Of a stretch of 64,000 nucleotides of DNA, positions 42,168-50,719 are shown piece by piece. The DNA is from Chitinophagaceae bacterium (GTDB lineage Bacteria; Bacteroidota; Bacteroidia; Chitinophagales; Chitinophagaceae). Both the position numbers and the translations under genes were made by a program. The stretch covers positions 99,774 to 163,773 of the forward strand of contig JALHNJ010000010.1 of NCBI GenBank assembly GCA_022843585.1, read 5' to 3'. Position 1 is the first letter of the stretch. Each line of letters opens with the position of its first letter. Below the pieces are notes generated by a model that was given only the letters and a program-made list of their open reading frames with translations, was not told the DNA's origin and searched no databases.

Positions 42168-42979
42168 TGATGACTATTAATGCCAATACTAAAATTGGAG
42201 CTATATTAAAACGGCACCCCGCAGCACTGGATGTGATTGTTGGAATCAGTCCGAAATTTGAAAAACTGAGAAACCCGATACTGCGAAAATTGATGGCAGG
42301 GCGGGCCAGTATTGCCATGGCTTCTAAAATTGGCGGATGCAGTGTTGATGTTTTTTTTAGCAGACTGGAGCCATTGGGCTTTGAAGTAGATAAAGTAAAG
42401 CCTTCTGAAGAAAAAGAAGATATAAAAGAAGTGCCTGAATTTCTCAGGAATGTGAAACCGGAAAAAATAATAAAACTGGATGTACGTCCGGTAATAGAAG
42501 GAGGCGAAGACCCGCTGAATATTATTCTTGGAAAAATTAAAGGTTTGCAAACAGGTCAGGTACTTGAAATCATTAATACTTTTGAGCCTGCACCGCTGAT
42601 GCTGTTGCTGAAAAAGCAGGGGTTTGAATCTCATGCAGAAATAATAAACGATAATCTGGTACAAACTTATTTTTATAAAACAAGTGGTACAAAGCCAGCT
42701 GAGGCAATCAGCACCGAACATAGTTCTGCCGGATGGGATGAAGTACTGCAGCAATATGAAAAGAAACTACAAACAATAGATGTACGCTGGATGGAAATGC
42801 CTTTGCCAATGATGACGATCCTTGAAGCAGTGCATAAACTACCTGCAGATGAAGCTTTGTTTGTTTACCATAAACGTATTCCTGTATTTTTATTACCCGA
42901 ACTGAAAGAAAGAAAATTAGATTACCGTATCAAAGAAATCAGTGACGGAGAAGTACACCTATTGATTTTTAAACTCTGA
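42167..42979 (+). CDS. DUF1858 plus two DUF2249 domains protein
   Basis: This 270-residue protein begins with a DUF1858-type helical domain (about 5-65; KIGAILKRHPAALDVIVG and SKIGGCSVDVFF). Two TusA-like DUF2249 domains follow. One has KLDVRPVIEGGEDPLNIIL and GLQTGQVLEIINTFEPAPLM, the second DVRWMEMPLPMMTILEAV and FVYHKRIPVFLLPEL. DUF2249 also occurs at the N-terminus of RIC in this island, and the domain set is common next to NO genes. A role in handling Fe-S or sulfur for repair is inferred. It sits between the lipoprotein and the NnrS-like gene, one base from the latter. Confidence 0.82.
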   Translation: MMTINANTKIGAILKRHPAALDVIVGISPKFEKLRNPILRKLMAGRASIAMASKIGGCSVDVFFSRLEPLGFEVDKVKPSEEKEDIKEVPEFLRNVKPEKIIKLDVRPVIEGGEDPLNIILGKIKGLQTGQVLEIINTFEPAPLMLLLKKQGFESHAEIINDNLVQTYFYKTSGTKPAEAISTEHSSAGWDEVLQQYEKKLQTIDVRWMEMPLPMMTILEAVHKLPADEALFVYHKRIPVFLLPELKERKLDYRIKEISDGEVHLLIFKL

Positions 42980-42980
42980 A

Positions 42981-44267
42981 ATGTTTGCAGGAAGCGATAA
43001 TGATATATTAGTCAAAAACACTACTCACAAAGTAGTATTGCCCTTTTATTTGTATGCGGCATTATCATTCCTGATTTGTACTATTATTTTGTTTTTTTCT
43101 GCTAAAGCATTTACACAACATTACTTTCATCCTCATATTTTAGCTATTACCCATATCATGGCCCTGGGTTGGGGATCTATGATAATATTAGGTGCCAGCC
43201 ACCAGCTGGTGCCAGTATTAATTGAAGGAAGCTTGTATAGCACAAAACTGGCATATTGTTCCTTTATATTAGCTGCTGTCGGTATCCCAATCATGGTGTA
43301 CGGTTTTTATATTTTCGATATGGGCTGGCCGGCCAAATGGGGGGGCAGACTTGTACTATTGGCTGTGCTTTGCTATGTTATTAACCTGGCAGTAAGCATT
43401 GTAAAAAGTAAAACAAAAAATGTACATTCCTATTTTATATTTACTGCTTCGCTATGGTTACTTCTCACAGCTTTTTTGGGATTAATGCTGGTGTATAATT
43501 TTAGTTACTCTTTTTTACCAAAAGAATCATTGAAATATCTGCCGCTACATGCACATATTGGTGTTATTGGCTGGTTTCTTCTATTGGTAATTGGTGTAGG
43601 TTCCCGGTTGATACCGATGTTTTTGATATCAAATTACATTAATCCTAAACTGTTGTGGTTGATATATTTACTGATTAATGTCGGACTGGTATTTTTCTTA
43701 ATAAAATTTCTTTATTACCCCTACGGCTCTTACAATATACCAATTGGTGCACTTCTTCTTGCATTGATTTTCTTTGGAAAGTATTGCTATAGTACTTACA
43801 GGCAGCGTATCCGGAGACAAGTAGATGAGCAAATGAAAATTTCTCTTTTATCAGTAATGATGATGTTATTACCTGTTATTTTCCTGGTAAGCATAACAGG
43901 ATGGTTGCTGGCTGATAAACGGAATGTGCAAATTGTACTTATCTATGGCTTTGTTATTTTCTTTGGATGGATAACAGTTATCATATTTGGCATGACGTTT
44001 AAAACATTGCCTTTTATTGTCTGGAATAAAGTATATCACCAAAAAGCCGGGCTGGGTAAAACACCAAACCCGAAAGACCTGTTTAATAACAGGATATTTA
44101 TAGTGATGGCTCTGACTTATCATTCTGGTTTTATACTTTTCATTGCCGGGACTTATCTTGTTGATGTATTTATATTGAATTTTGCAACCACTTATTTAAT
44201 ACTGTCTGCAGTACTGTATAATTATAATGTGATAAAAGTGTTACTGCATAAACCGGCAAAAGAATGA
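42981..44267 (+). CDS. NnrS-like or oxidase-subunit-I-like multi-helix membrane protein
   Basis: This 428-residue protein has about twelve membrane helices. Histidines lie at the ends of helices in ITHIMALGWGSM, LGASHQLVPVL and LPLHAHIGVIGWFLLLVIGVGSRLIPMF. The last is like the heme-binding motif of NnrS, a heme- and copper-containing protein found with NO reductases. It has no complete heme-copper oxidase ligand set. It overlaps the PaaD-like gene by four bases. Its start MFAG is repeated as a vestige at 38625. Confidence 0.78.
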   Translation: MFAGSDNDILVKNTTHKVVLPFYLYAALSFLICTIILFFSAKAFTQHYFHPHILAITHIMALGWGSMIILGASHQLVPVLIEGSLYSTKLAYCSFILAAVGIPIMVYGFYIFDMGWPAKWGGRLVLLAVLCYVINLAVSIVKSKTKNVHSYFIFTASLWLLLTAFLGLMLVYNFSYSFLPKESLKYLPLHAHIGVIGWFLLLVIGVGSRLIPMFLISNYINPKLLWLIYLLINVGLVFFLIKFLYYPYGSYNIPIGALLLALIFFGKYCYSTYRQRIRRQVDEQMKISLLSVMMMLLPVIFLVSITGWLLADKRNVQIVLIYGFVIFFGWITVIIFGMTFKTLPFIVWNKVYHQKAGLGKTPNPKDLFNNRIFIVMALTYHSGFILFIAGTYLVDVFILNFATTYLILSAVLYNYNVIKVLLHKPAKE

Positions 44268-44587
44268 ATGTAATAACCAACAAAAATATTAAATGTACTA
44301 TTGCATTGGCAGCCCTGGAGAGTGTGATGGACCCGGAGATTGGTTTGAATGTAGTTGACCTTGGATTGATTTACCAGATTGATTTTGATGAAGCCGAAAG
44401 GAAGATTTATGTTACGATGACACTGACAACACAATTTTGCCCGATGGGGGAATCAATAACCGGCGCAGTGAAGCGGGTGCTGGAAAGTACATTTACCTGT
44501 GAGGAAGTGTTCATAGAATTGAGTTTTGACACACCATGGAATCATGAACGGATATCTGAACATGGACAACATTTTTTAAACAAATAA
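44264..44587 (+). CDS. MIP18/PaaD-like Fe-S assembly protein (DUF59)
   Basis: This 107-residue protein is a stand-alone DUF59 domain with SVMDPEIGLNVVDLGLIY at the start and the Cys-containing TTQFCPMGESITGAV in the middle. Members take part in Fe-S cluster maturation (SufT, PaaD, MIP18). Placed between an NnrS-like gene and an Fe-S-type Rrf2 regulator, it fits cluster repair or assembly after NO stress. It overlaps the upstream gene by four bases and is two bases from the next ATG. Confidence 0.88.
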   Translation: MNVITNKNIKCTIALAALESVMDPEIGLNVVDLGLIYQIDFDEAERKIYVTMTLTTQFCPMGESITGAVKRVLESTFTCEEVFIELSFDTPWNHERISEHGQHFLNK

Positions 44588-44589
44588 TT

Positions 44590-45021
44590 ATGCTGAGCCT
44601 TACCTGCAAGACTGCTATTAAAGCTGTTATATACCTGGCTTCTAAATATGAGTCGGGAGTAAGAACAGGCATTAAAGAGATCGCTGAATTTATAGAAGCC
44701 AGTGAACATACAGTTGGAAAAATGCTGCAAATATTGGTTAAGGAGAAAGTCATTAACAGTGCAAAGGGTCCCACTGGCGGCTTTTACGTAACAGTGAAAC
44801 AAAAAAATCAACCCATTATCAATATCGTGGAAGCAATAGATGGCAAAGAAGTTTTTAAACAATGCGGATTAGGCTTGAGCAAATGTTCTTCCACACATCC
44901 CTGCCCAATACACAATGATTATAAAGGTGTCAGGGATTTATTTGAAAAATTATGCAGGGATAAAAAAATGACTGACTTATGCGAACCGGTTAATAATGGG
45001 TTGGCTTACCTGTTTGGTTAA
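44590..45021 (+). CDS. Rrf2-family regulator with three cysteines, copy 2
   Basis: This 143-residue protein has the Rrf2 winged-helix N-domain (MLSLTCKTAIKAVIYLA, IKEIAEFIEASEHTVGKMLQ, GPTGGFYV). A Cys cluster KQCGLGLSKCSSTHPCPIH has the same spacing as in copy 1. The two copies therefore probably both carry Fe-S clusters and share a fold. It is the last gene of the lipoprotein-DUF2249-NnrS-PaaD operon. With copy 1 it is the obvious candidate to bind the repeated palindromes; which one binds where cannot be told by reading. Confidence 0.9.
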   Translation: MLSLTCKTAIKAVIYLASKYESGVRTGIKEIAEFIEASEHTVGKMLQILVKEKVINSAKGPTGGFYVTVKQKNQPIINIVEAIDGKEVFKQCGLGLSKCSSTHPCPIHNDYKGVRDLFEKLCRDKKMTDLCEPVNNGLAYLFG

Positions 45022-45024
45022 TGA

Positions 45025-45275
<251 letters not shown>

Positions 45276-45282
45276 ATTAAGC

Positions 45283-45726
45283 AAAAATTTAGATTTTAAC
45301 AAGGATGGATTCAGGGACCTGCCGACCGGGAACCAGTTCTGTTTGATCAGTAGATGGAAGTATGATAACGGGAAGGGCTTTCTTACACGGGTTGGCGTAA
45401 AAGTATTGAATGATAAAAGGACAGGCGGGGAACTAACAATTAATCCTGACACGGATAAGAATACAACCAACAGCTATGGATTAGGAATTAATACAGAGCG
45501 CTACGAAGCTTTTGCCAAAATTGGGTATGTATTCCCGGAAAAGAAATATAAGAGTTTTGGCTTGCAACTATCAGGGATTGACTATATGCAGAATTCTTAT
45601 TTTGGACTAACTACTTATGCTGCTAAACAGCAAAACCTTTACACTAACCTGATTTACCAGTCAATCATTAATAATACAGCGCATAAATTCAGAATGTTAG
45701 GTTTGATTTTTCAATTTGATCACGGT
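45283..45726 (+). pseudogene. Fragment of a TonB-dependent receptor barrel
   Basis: An open frame of 191 codons contains a stretch typical of TonB receptor barrels: FNKDGFRDLPTGNQF, WKYDNGKGFLTRVGVKV, NTNSYGLGI-type NSYGLGINTERYEAFAKIGY and FGLQLSGIDYMQNSYFGL. The plug, signal peptide and C-terminal strands are missing, so it is an internal piece of about 150 residues. It abuts the tryptophanase remnant, showing that two unrelated broken genes were joined here. The last 30 codons do not look like a receptor. Confidence 0.7.
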
Positions 45727-45828
45727 CACGAGCCACACCTAAAATATGCTATTGGTGGTCGCATGTTTCAAATTGTTTTCAGAAGAGGCTGCCATATAAA
45801 GTTTGAATTAATTCTATAATTTTACAAC

Positions 45829-46440
45829 ATGGATAAAAAAGAACATTGGGAAAAGGTGTATAATGCCAAACAGCCAAATGAAATAAGTTGGACGCAGGAG
45901 ATACCCAAAACATCTCTTGACTTCATACATAGTTATAATCTGTCAAAATCTGCAAGAATAATAGATATTGGCGGCGGTGATAGCAAACTTGTTGACTATT
46001 TATTAAATGAAGGGTTTGAAGATATAACGGTCTTAGATATTTCAGAAAAGGCAATCCAGAGGGTTAAAGAAAGGCTCGGTGAGCAGGCCAATAAAGTGCG
46101 CTGGATTATTTCTGATATAACAGAGTTTAAACCATCGAGAACCTACGATGTATGGCATGATAGAGCAACTTTCCATTTCCTGACCACTCCCCAACAAATA
46201 AATGAATACCTAAACAGGGCGAGAAAATCTGTAACGGGGTTTATAACTATTGGAACTTTCTCTGAAAATGGGCCGGATAAATGTAGTGGGCTCTTCATAA
46301 AAAAGTACAACGAAGAACAGTTAGAAAGTGAGCTTAATAATGGGTTTGAAAAAACAAAATGTATAACTGAAGACCATACGACCCCTTTTAATACTATTCA
46401 GAATTTTCTTTTTTGCAGCTTCCGTCGAAAAAGAGCCTGA
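45829..46440 (+). CDS. SAM-dependent class I methyltransferase
   Basis: This 203-residue protein begins MDKKEHWEKVYNAKQPNEISW, with the WEKVYN opening of a small methyltransferase family. The SAM-binding motif is RIIDIGGGDSKLVDYLL (near residue 45), with TVLDISEKAI as the acidic loop. Asp residues continue in WIISDITEF, and VWHDRATFHFL follows. The family includes thiol and arsenite-type methyltransferases, but the substrate here is unknown. It is the first intact gene after the broken zone and is not in an operon. Confidence 0.85.
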   Translation: MDKKEHWEKVYNAKQPNEISWTQEIPKTSLDFIHSYNLSKSARIIDIGGGDSKLVDYLLNEGFEDITVLDISEKAIQRVKERLGEQANKVRWIISDITEFKPSRTYDVWHDRATFHFLTTPQQINEYLNRARKSVTGFITIGTFSENGPDKCSGLFIKKYNEEQLESELNNGFEKTKCITEDHTTPFNTIQNFLFCSFRRKRA

Positions 46441-46492
46441 ATTTTAAACCGAGATACCCCAGGTCGGACCACCTATTAGTCTGGTACTACTG

Positions 46493-46708
46493 TTAACGAT
46501 TTATCACTTTTTTGCAACCATCACTGTACTCTTCTACCAACTTATCTTTATCTATATAATAGATCGGTAATCCTTTATTGAAAGCTTTTTCCCGGGCTCG
46601 CCGTAAAATGGATGAAGCAGCCTGATTGAGTTCGGTGGCATTCATATTAAAACTTGATTTAGCTGCGCTACCATAGCGGATCAATATGGGCTTTGCAGTT
46701 ATAGGCAT
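46493..46708 (-). CDS. Small hypothetical protein next to the AbiEii-type genes
   Basis: This 71-residue protein has an internal ATG at residue 22 (MNATELNQAASSILRRARE) that may be the true start. A helix is followed by GLPIYYIDKDKLVEEYSDG. The C-terminal part resembles short antitoxin-like or DNA-binding helix proteins, but no family is recognised. It follows the AbiEii-type gene by 19 nt on the same strand and may form a third component. Confidence 0.5.
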   Translation of the reverse strand: MPITAKPILIRYGSAAKSSFNMNATELNQAASSILRRAREKAFNKGLPIYYIDKDKLVEEYSDGCKKVINR

Positions 46709-46727
46709 AAATTTTCTCCTTGATTAA

Positions 46728-47444
46728 CTACAACCTGGGGCCTCTATGCCCTTTACGTAAGGAACGCTTCTGTTCTTCTTTTAATTTGTCCTGTTGTTTC
46801 TCTTTAACGCGGTGACCTTGAAAGGTCATACGTTCATTGGCTACAGCCTCCCGCAACCTATCTGCAATCTCCTTCCATGGAGTTTTCTTTCCAATAAAAA
46901 TAATTTCCTGGTTGCGTTTAACATCTTTATGATAAAGAAGGGCAGTATGTGCCATTTGTTTATTTACATCAGAATATTTTTTTTCAAATGCTTCCGTTAG
47001 TTTGTGCAAAGGAACGTGTTCTAACAAGCTATACATGTCAACAAAATCTTTTAGCCGTGTTCCATTATATAAAATGGCATTAAGTTTCATCGCTCCGATG
47101 TCTTCCAAAGAAAGCATTCGTATTTCATCGACTATTTCCACTTTATTAAGTATCGGATACCGGTGTGCAAGAATATCTAACTTGACCTTGTTAACTAAAG
47201 AGAATACTCCATTTTTTAGAGTTTTAATATTCTCGGCGCTATATTTTTCTGATAAATGCTTGGCAATATGAGCAGAATCAAAATCACGATCTGTAAAAAG
47301 ATCTATATCTATGGATTTCCGGTGGCCTATTTTAAGGGAAAGAGCGGTACCCCCAACTAAGTTAAATGCAGTGAACTCCTTATCCCTCATCAATTCTTTG
47401 ATCAGATCCAATGTCCCGGTCTCGACTGTTTCCTTGTATAACAT
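46728..47444 (-). CDS. AbiEii/AbiGii-type nucleotidyltransferase toxin
   Basis: This 238-residue protein carries the family signature NLVGGTALSLKIGHRKSIDIDLF (interrupted). The G-G-T motif and the D-x-D metal site of the nucleotidyltransferase are visible. RLKDFVDMYSLLEHVP is the usual later helix. AbiEii-type toxins modify tRNA or proteins and are neutralised by a partner. The C-terminus is basic. Its ATG overlaps the preceding gene by 43 bases, so the two are coexpressed; it is therefore likely the toxin of a two-gene system. Confidence 0.85.
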   Translation of the reverse strand: MLYKETVETGTLDLIKELMRDKEFTAFNLVGGTALSLKIGHRKSIDIDLFTDRDFDSAHIAKHLSEKYSAENIKTLKNGVFSLVNKVKLDILAHRYPILNKVEIVDEIRMLSLEDIGAMKLNAILYNGTRLKDFVDMYSLLEHVPLHKLTEAFEKKYSDVNKQMAHTALLYHKDVKRNQEIIFIGKKTPWKEIADRLREAVANERMTFQGHRVKEKQQDKLKEEQKRSLRKGHRGPRL

Positions 47445-47716
47445 AAAAGTTCTTCCTTACGGAGTTGGAAATATGCACAAACCTCTTCTATAGCGTAATC
47501 AGCCAGGAATTTGATCTCTTTTTTTAGAGCAGTAATGACTTTTTTATTCCCATAAAAACGAATCATTTCTTCCCAGTCCTGCCTGGAACCTCTTTCAAGT
47601 ACTCTTTCCATTACAGTCGTATAATCACCTTTCCAGTCTATCTTATCATAAACAAAGTCCCAAAACAGGTGTCTTGGCAAATCCGGCTTCTGCAATATGG
47701 CTGTGCTTTTTCCCAT
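47402..47716 (-). CDS. Probable AbiEii-system partner (DUF6922-like)
   Basis: This 104-residue protein reads LPRHLFWDFVYDKIDWKGD near the start, then VMERVLERGSRQDWEEMIRFYG, and ends with a basic tail. This WD-rich pattern is typical of a small domain found just before AbiEii-type toxins in Bacteroidota. It has no clear helix-turn-helix. It overlaps the toxin gene, and the order antitoxin-then-toxin is usual. Function as antitoxin is inferred from position. Confidence 0.7.
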   Translation of the reverse strand: MGKSTAILQKPDLPRHLFWDFVYDKIDWKGDYTTVMERVLERGSRQDWEEMIRFYGNKKVITALKKEIKFLADYAIEEVCAYFQLRKEELLCYTRKQSRPGHWI

Positions 47717-47734
47717 TGTTTAAAGTTACAAAAT

Positions 47735-48328
47735 CTATTTTGAAAGTCGTTTTTTGTCGTTCCTTTTAGAAGGTTGCTGTTCAAGCTGATCATGCTTGTT
47801 TGTCTTCTCTGACAACTCCAATTGTTGCCGTTCTATCCACATCACTTTTTTTTGCATAGAATCGGTTGCATATAGGTACAAGCTATCTGTGAGGCGCAGT
47901 ATTTTTTTCAAATTTTGACTTGCATTTAATTTCAAGTACCGGTACTTTAAATCGTTTCCTTTATGGGCATTTGCCTCCTTCTCTTTTTCAATGTAAAGCC
48001 AGGTTAAACTCACTATGATCATAAAAAATAAGATTGCAATTACCGCCGTTGTTTTGAAATAGAAATGATGTTTTATAACAGTTTGTACCGGCGTGATATG
48101 GGCAGAGTTTAACGCTGGTTTTTCTGAACCGCTTTGACACGCAACTTGGATAGCCCGAAGCCGCTCCAAAATCGCAGGGCCATCTTCTGGGTGAAGTAGT
48201 TGTTCCAGGACCTCAACCTTTGCCAATAACTTTTTGACAATGGAAACCATTTCTGCATTTGTGAGCGTCTCTTTTTTCTGTTCCTCCAGTAACTCTGTCA
48301 ACACTAATTCAAGCATCTCGGGATTCAT
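47735..48328 (-). CDS. Membrane-anchored coiled-coil protein linked to mobilization
   Basis: This 197-residue protein begins with a helical, acidic domain (about 1-70; ELVLTELLEEQKKETLTNAE). One membrane helix follows (about 93-113; TTAVIAILFFMIIVSLTWL). A basic, Lys/Gln-rich coiled coil ends in KRNDKKRLSK. No named family is recognised. It lies 25 nt after the relaxase gene on the same strand, and similar membrane proteins follow relaxases in Bacteroides mobilizable elements. A role in coupling the relaxosome to the membrane is inference. Confidence 0.6.
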   Translation of the reverse strand: MNPEMLELVLTELLEEQKKETLTNAEMVSIVKKLLAKVEVLEQLLHPEDGPAILERLRAIQVACQSGSEKPALNSAHITPVQTVIKHHFYFKTTAVIAILFFMIIVSLTWLYIEKEKEANAHKGNDLKYRYLKLNASQNLKKILRLTDSLYLYATDSMQKKVMWIERQQLELSEKTNKHDQLEQQPSKRNDKKRLSK

Positions 48329-48353
48329 TTGATGTATATTTTTTGTGATTAAA

Positions 48354-49271
48354 CTATAGTCCTATTCTTCTTCTTTTTTGTCTTTTCTTTTTGAGCAATG
48401 CAGGGTTAATATTATCCTGTTGGTGTGCTGGCTCTAATAGTATTTCGGCGCCCACTTTTAATTCCCTGCCTTTTTCTAAATTCTTCGCTGGAATGCCTGT
48501 GAGTTTTTGTTGGACTGATTGGTCCTTTGTTTCATTTAATTGCGCATGTTGCAAAGCAACTTTTTTCTGTCCTGGCAGCATAGAAAGGATCTTTTCGATT
48601 GTACTCAAAGAGTACCCAATTTCACTGCCTTTTACCCTGACTTTTTGCTGGTCAACAAAAGCAATTCCTCTTGCTTTGTGGACCTGGTAACCCCGCTTTT
48701 TTATCTGTTTCTCGAACTCGGAATAATCCGTCGATATGGCAAGGCATTTTTTTATGTCCTGGCGAAGCTTTTCTTTTCGCTGGTCAGTTCGGGGTAATTG
48801 CCACTGATCTTTTGACAAATATCTTTTTGGACTAAGCACTTTCTGCAGACCATGTTTTTCCTCCATCTTCCTGCAATAAACAGCCATCTTCCGGTAGTTA
48901 TGATTATCCTTTACGGTCTTTCCATCAAAACTTACCCGGTTTGCCACAATATGAATATGCTGATGGGCCGTGTCATGATGGACGATTACGATATATTGAT
49001 TCTTCTCGAAGCCAAGATCTTTGGCGCAGTCTTCGGCAATGGTCACTAACCGGGCTTTATCCAGTTGTTCTCCTTTCGGAAGACTGATAGTTATATGCTG
49101 AACTGGCTTGGATAAATTTTGGTTCAGCCGCCGGACTTCATTAAACTGGCTGATCAACTCCTTTTTGTTGCCGTAGCAAAGGTTTGTATTGAGCAATTCC
49201 GCTTCCTTTTTATCAAGGCAATAACTGATGCAGCCGCGAAAGGATTTTCCTATGATTATTTTGCCGATCAT
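48354..49271 (-). CDS. MobA-type relaxase
   Basis: This 305-residue protein has the relaxase signature: an N-terminal basic start (MIGKIIIGKSFRGCISYCL), the histidine triad in VHHDTAHQHIHIVANRVS and a KDNHNYRKM segment. It would nick oriT and lead the strand in conjugation. Length is short for a relaxase, with no helicase or primase domain attached. The start overlaps mobC by four bases. The C-terminal part is basic and low-complexity. Confidence 0.9.
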   Translation of the reverse strand: MIGKIIIGKSFRGCISYCLDKKEAELLNTNLCYGNKKELISQFNEVRRLNQNLSKPVQHITISLPKGEQLDKARLVTIAEDCAKDLGFEKNQYIVIVHHDTAHQHIHIVANRVSFDGKTVKDNHNYRKMAVYCRKMEEKHGLQKVLSPKRYLSKDQWQLPRTDQRKEKLRQDIKKCLAISTDYSEFEKQIKKRGYQVHKARGIAFVDQQKVRVKGSEIGYSLSTIEKILSMLPGQKKVALQHAQLNETKDQSVQQKLTGIPAKNLEKGRELKVGAEILLEPAHQQDNINPALLKKKRQKRRRIGL

Positions 49272-49630
49272 TTCAGGAAATATTTGATGTCCGCTGCAAG
49301 TTTTTTTACCTCGTTTGACAGTACAATTAAACCCGCCCTTTCAATGGCATTTAGTTCGTCATTTTGATTTCTTTTTTTTGCGATCTGGTTCATGTTTGCC
49401 GCCAGGTGATTTAGATTTGCAGTGAATAGTAAAACTTCTTTGGGAAGGACCTTTATCTTCCTGTCAACTTGTCCCTGCAGCGCCAGCTCCCGGAAAAACT
49501 GTGATATGGAAACATTGGCGAGTTTTGCTTTGTCTTCAATTATTTTTCTTTCTGATGTCGTACACATGACAGCAAGTTGCTGACTTCTTTTATTTTCCTT
49601 TTTTGGTCGTCCTCCTTTGTTCATCTTCAC
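49268..49630 (-). CDS. MobC-like relaxosome accessory protein
   Basis: This 120-residue protein starts with a basic ribbon-helix-helix-like part (KKENKRSQQLAVMCTTSERKIIEDKAKL). It continues with VSISQFFRELALQG and a helical AANLNHLAANMNQIAKKRNQ. This matches the MobC/BmgB-type family that assists relaxases. It overlaps the relaxase start by four bases. The region upstream (49631-49737) has palindromes that could be oriT. Confidence 0.82.
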   Translation of the reverse strand: MKMNKGGRPKKENKRSQQLAVMCTTSERKIIEDKAKLANVSISQFFRELALQGQVDRKIKVLPKEVLLFTANLNHLAANMNQIAKKRNQNDELNAIERAGLIVLSNEVKKLAADIKYFLK

Positions 49631-49737
49631 TTGTCATTTTCACGTCTTCAACAATACTTTTTGAATCCCGTCCGGCAGGCGGGATGAAAAAAGCCAGCGG
49701 TTTCGACGAAGGAGAAACATAGCTGGCTCCTGAAATT
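49631..49737. other. Candidate oriT region with two hairpins
   Basis: The gap between primase and mobC carries ATCCCG/CGGGAT (49665-49685, 9-nt loop). A larger cruciform has outer arms AGCCAGC (49692-49698) and GCTGGCT (49722-49728), with an inner GTTTC/GAAAC pair. An origin of transfer usually lies just upstream of mobC in such elements. No nick-site consensus can be confirmed from the sequence. Confidence 0.5.
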
Positions 49738-50700
49738 TTAAAGACGCATTCCTTTACTGCGGCTTTGTTTTAGTCCGGAGCTTACAGATTTAATAAGATA
49801 GTCGTTTAGGTCTTTATGCTTATCATAAAATCTGCTCTGATCTTTGTATTTAGCCGACCACGTCAACGCTTTTTGTGTACACTGCTGTCCCATTTTATCC
49901 CTGTCTAAACACAGATGAACAATGGCATATTTTTCCATCAGTTCCCGGCTTTTTTCAAAAAAAGAAAGAGAGTTTAATACCAGCGAATCGGTCTGCTGTT
50001 TTGGCAGTGGAAGGATGTTTCTATCCTTGATATATTTCATGGCCTCGTAGGAAAGAAAACTGAAAAATCCTTCAAAAACGGCCAGTTCTCCGGCAGCCGG
50101 TTGCTGGATCAAACGGGGCTTTTTAGGAGTGCTGCTTCCTTTAAAGTAGTGGTTGCGTAATTCATAGCCACCGCCACGATTTTGAAAGCCTATAGCCAGG
50201 TGCTTTTTACCATTAATTTCAAAGCATATTTCCCGACAATATTTATTGGCTATTTCCGACGGGATTTTTCTTTGCGCCAGATAGTTTTTTAATACAGGGT
50301 TATCGATTGCTGCGTCACTTATAATAGTGATTTTTCCGGCCTCGTTGGAGTATTCTTTTCTTTCACCCGCCACTATATTTTTTTGCGGGTGAAAAGAAAC
50401 ACTGATCCCTTTATCATCCTGAAGTCTTATGAGTAAATCTTTTACGGTGCATTGGAAATACAGTTTGCCAAAATCCACCAGTGTACCACCTTTACCGATA
50501 CCGTGGTCGTACCATAAATTCTTTAGCCGGTTGACTTTAAAAGAGGCTGTCTTTTCATCCCGTAAAGGCGACAGATACCAATAGTCGTTACCCCGCATTT
50601 TTTGCGGCTTATAGCCCAGCTTTTCCAGATAATCAACGATGTCAAGTTGGTTGGCCTGTTCACACAAAATCTTTCGCTGCATATTTAAGCTTTTACTCAA
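49738..50700 (-). CDS. Element primase (CHC2-like and Toprim domains)
   Basis: This 320-residue protein opens with a helical segment (IVDYLEKLGYKPQKMRG). A zinc-ribbon-like beta region matches CHC2 in shape but lacks cysteines (YWYLSPLRDEKTASFKVN, WYDHGIGKGGTLVDF). The Toprim half has AVFEGFFSFLSYEAM and HLCLDRDKMGQQCT, the acidic metal-binding motifs. Such proteins prime replication of mobilizable elements in Bacteroidota. The start is at 50700, with a second ATG at residue 7. Confidence 0.85.
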   Translation of the reverse strand: MSKSLNMQRKILCEQANQLDIVDYLEKLGYKPQKMRGNDYWYLSPLRDEKTASFKVNRLKNLWYDHGIGKGGTLVDFGKLYFQCTVKDLLIRLQDDKGISVSFHPQKNIVAGERKEYSNEAGKITIISDAAIDNPVLKNYLAQRKIPSEIANKYCREICFEINGKKHLAIGFQNRGGGYELRNHYFKGSSTPKKPRLIQQPAAGELAVFEGFFSFLSYEAMKYIKDRNILPLPKQQTDSLVLNSLSFFEKSRELMEKYAIVHLCLDRDKMGQQCTQKALTWSAKYKDQSRFYDKHKDLNDYLIKSVSSGLKQSRSKGMRL

Positions 50701-50719
50701 CTGATAATTTTCTAGCGCC

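Noticed and set aside
49665..49685. Insertion-sequence end or dispersed repeat (ATCCCG-CGGGAT)
   Set aside because: No transposase or second copy was found in the window; interpreted as part of the candidate oriT or a simple hairpin.
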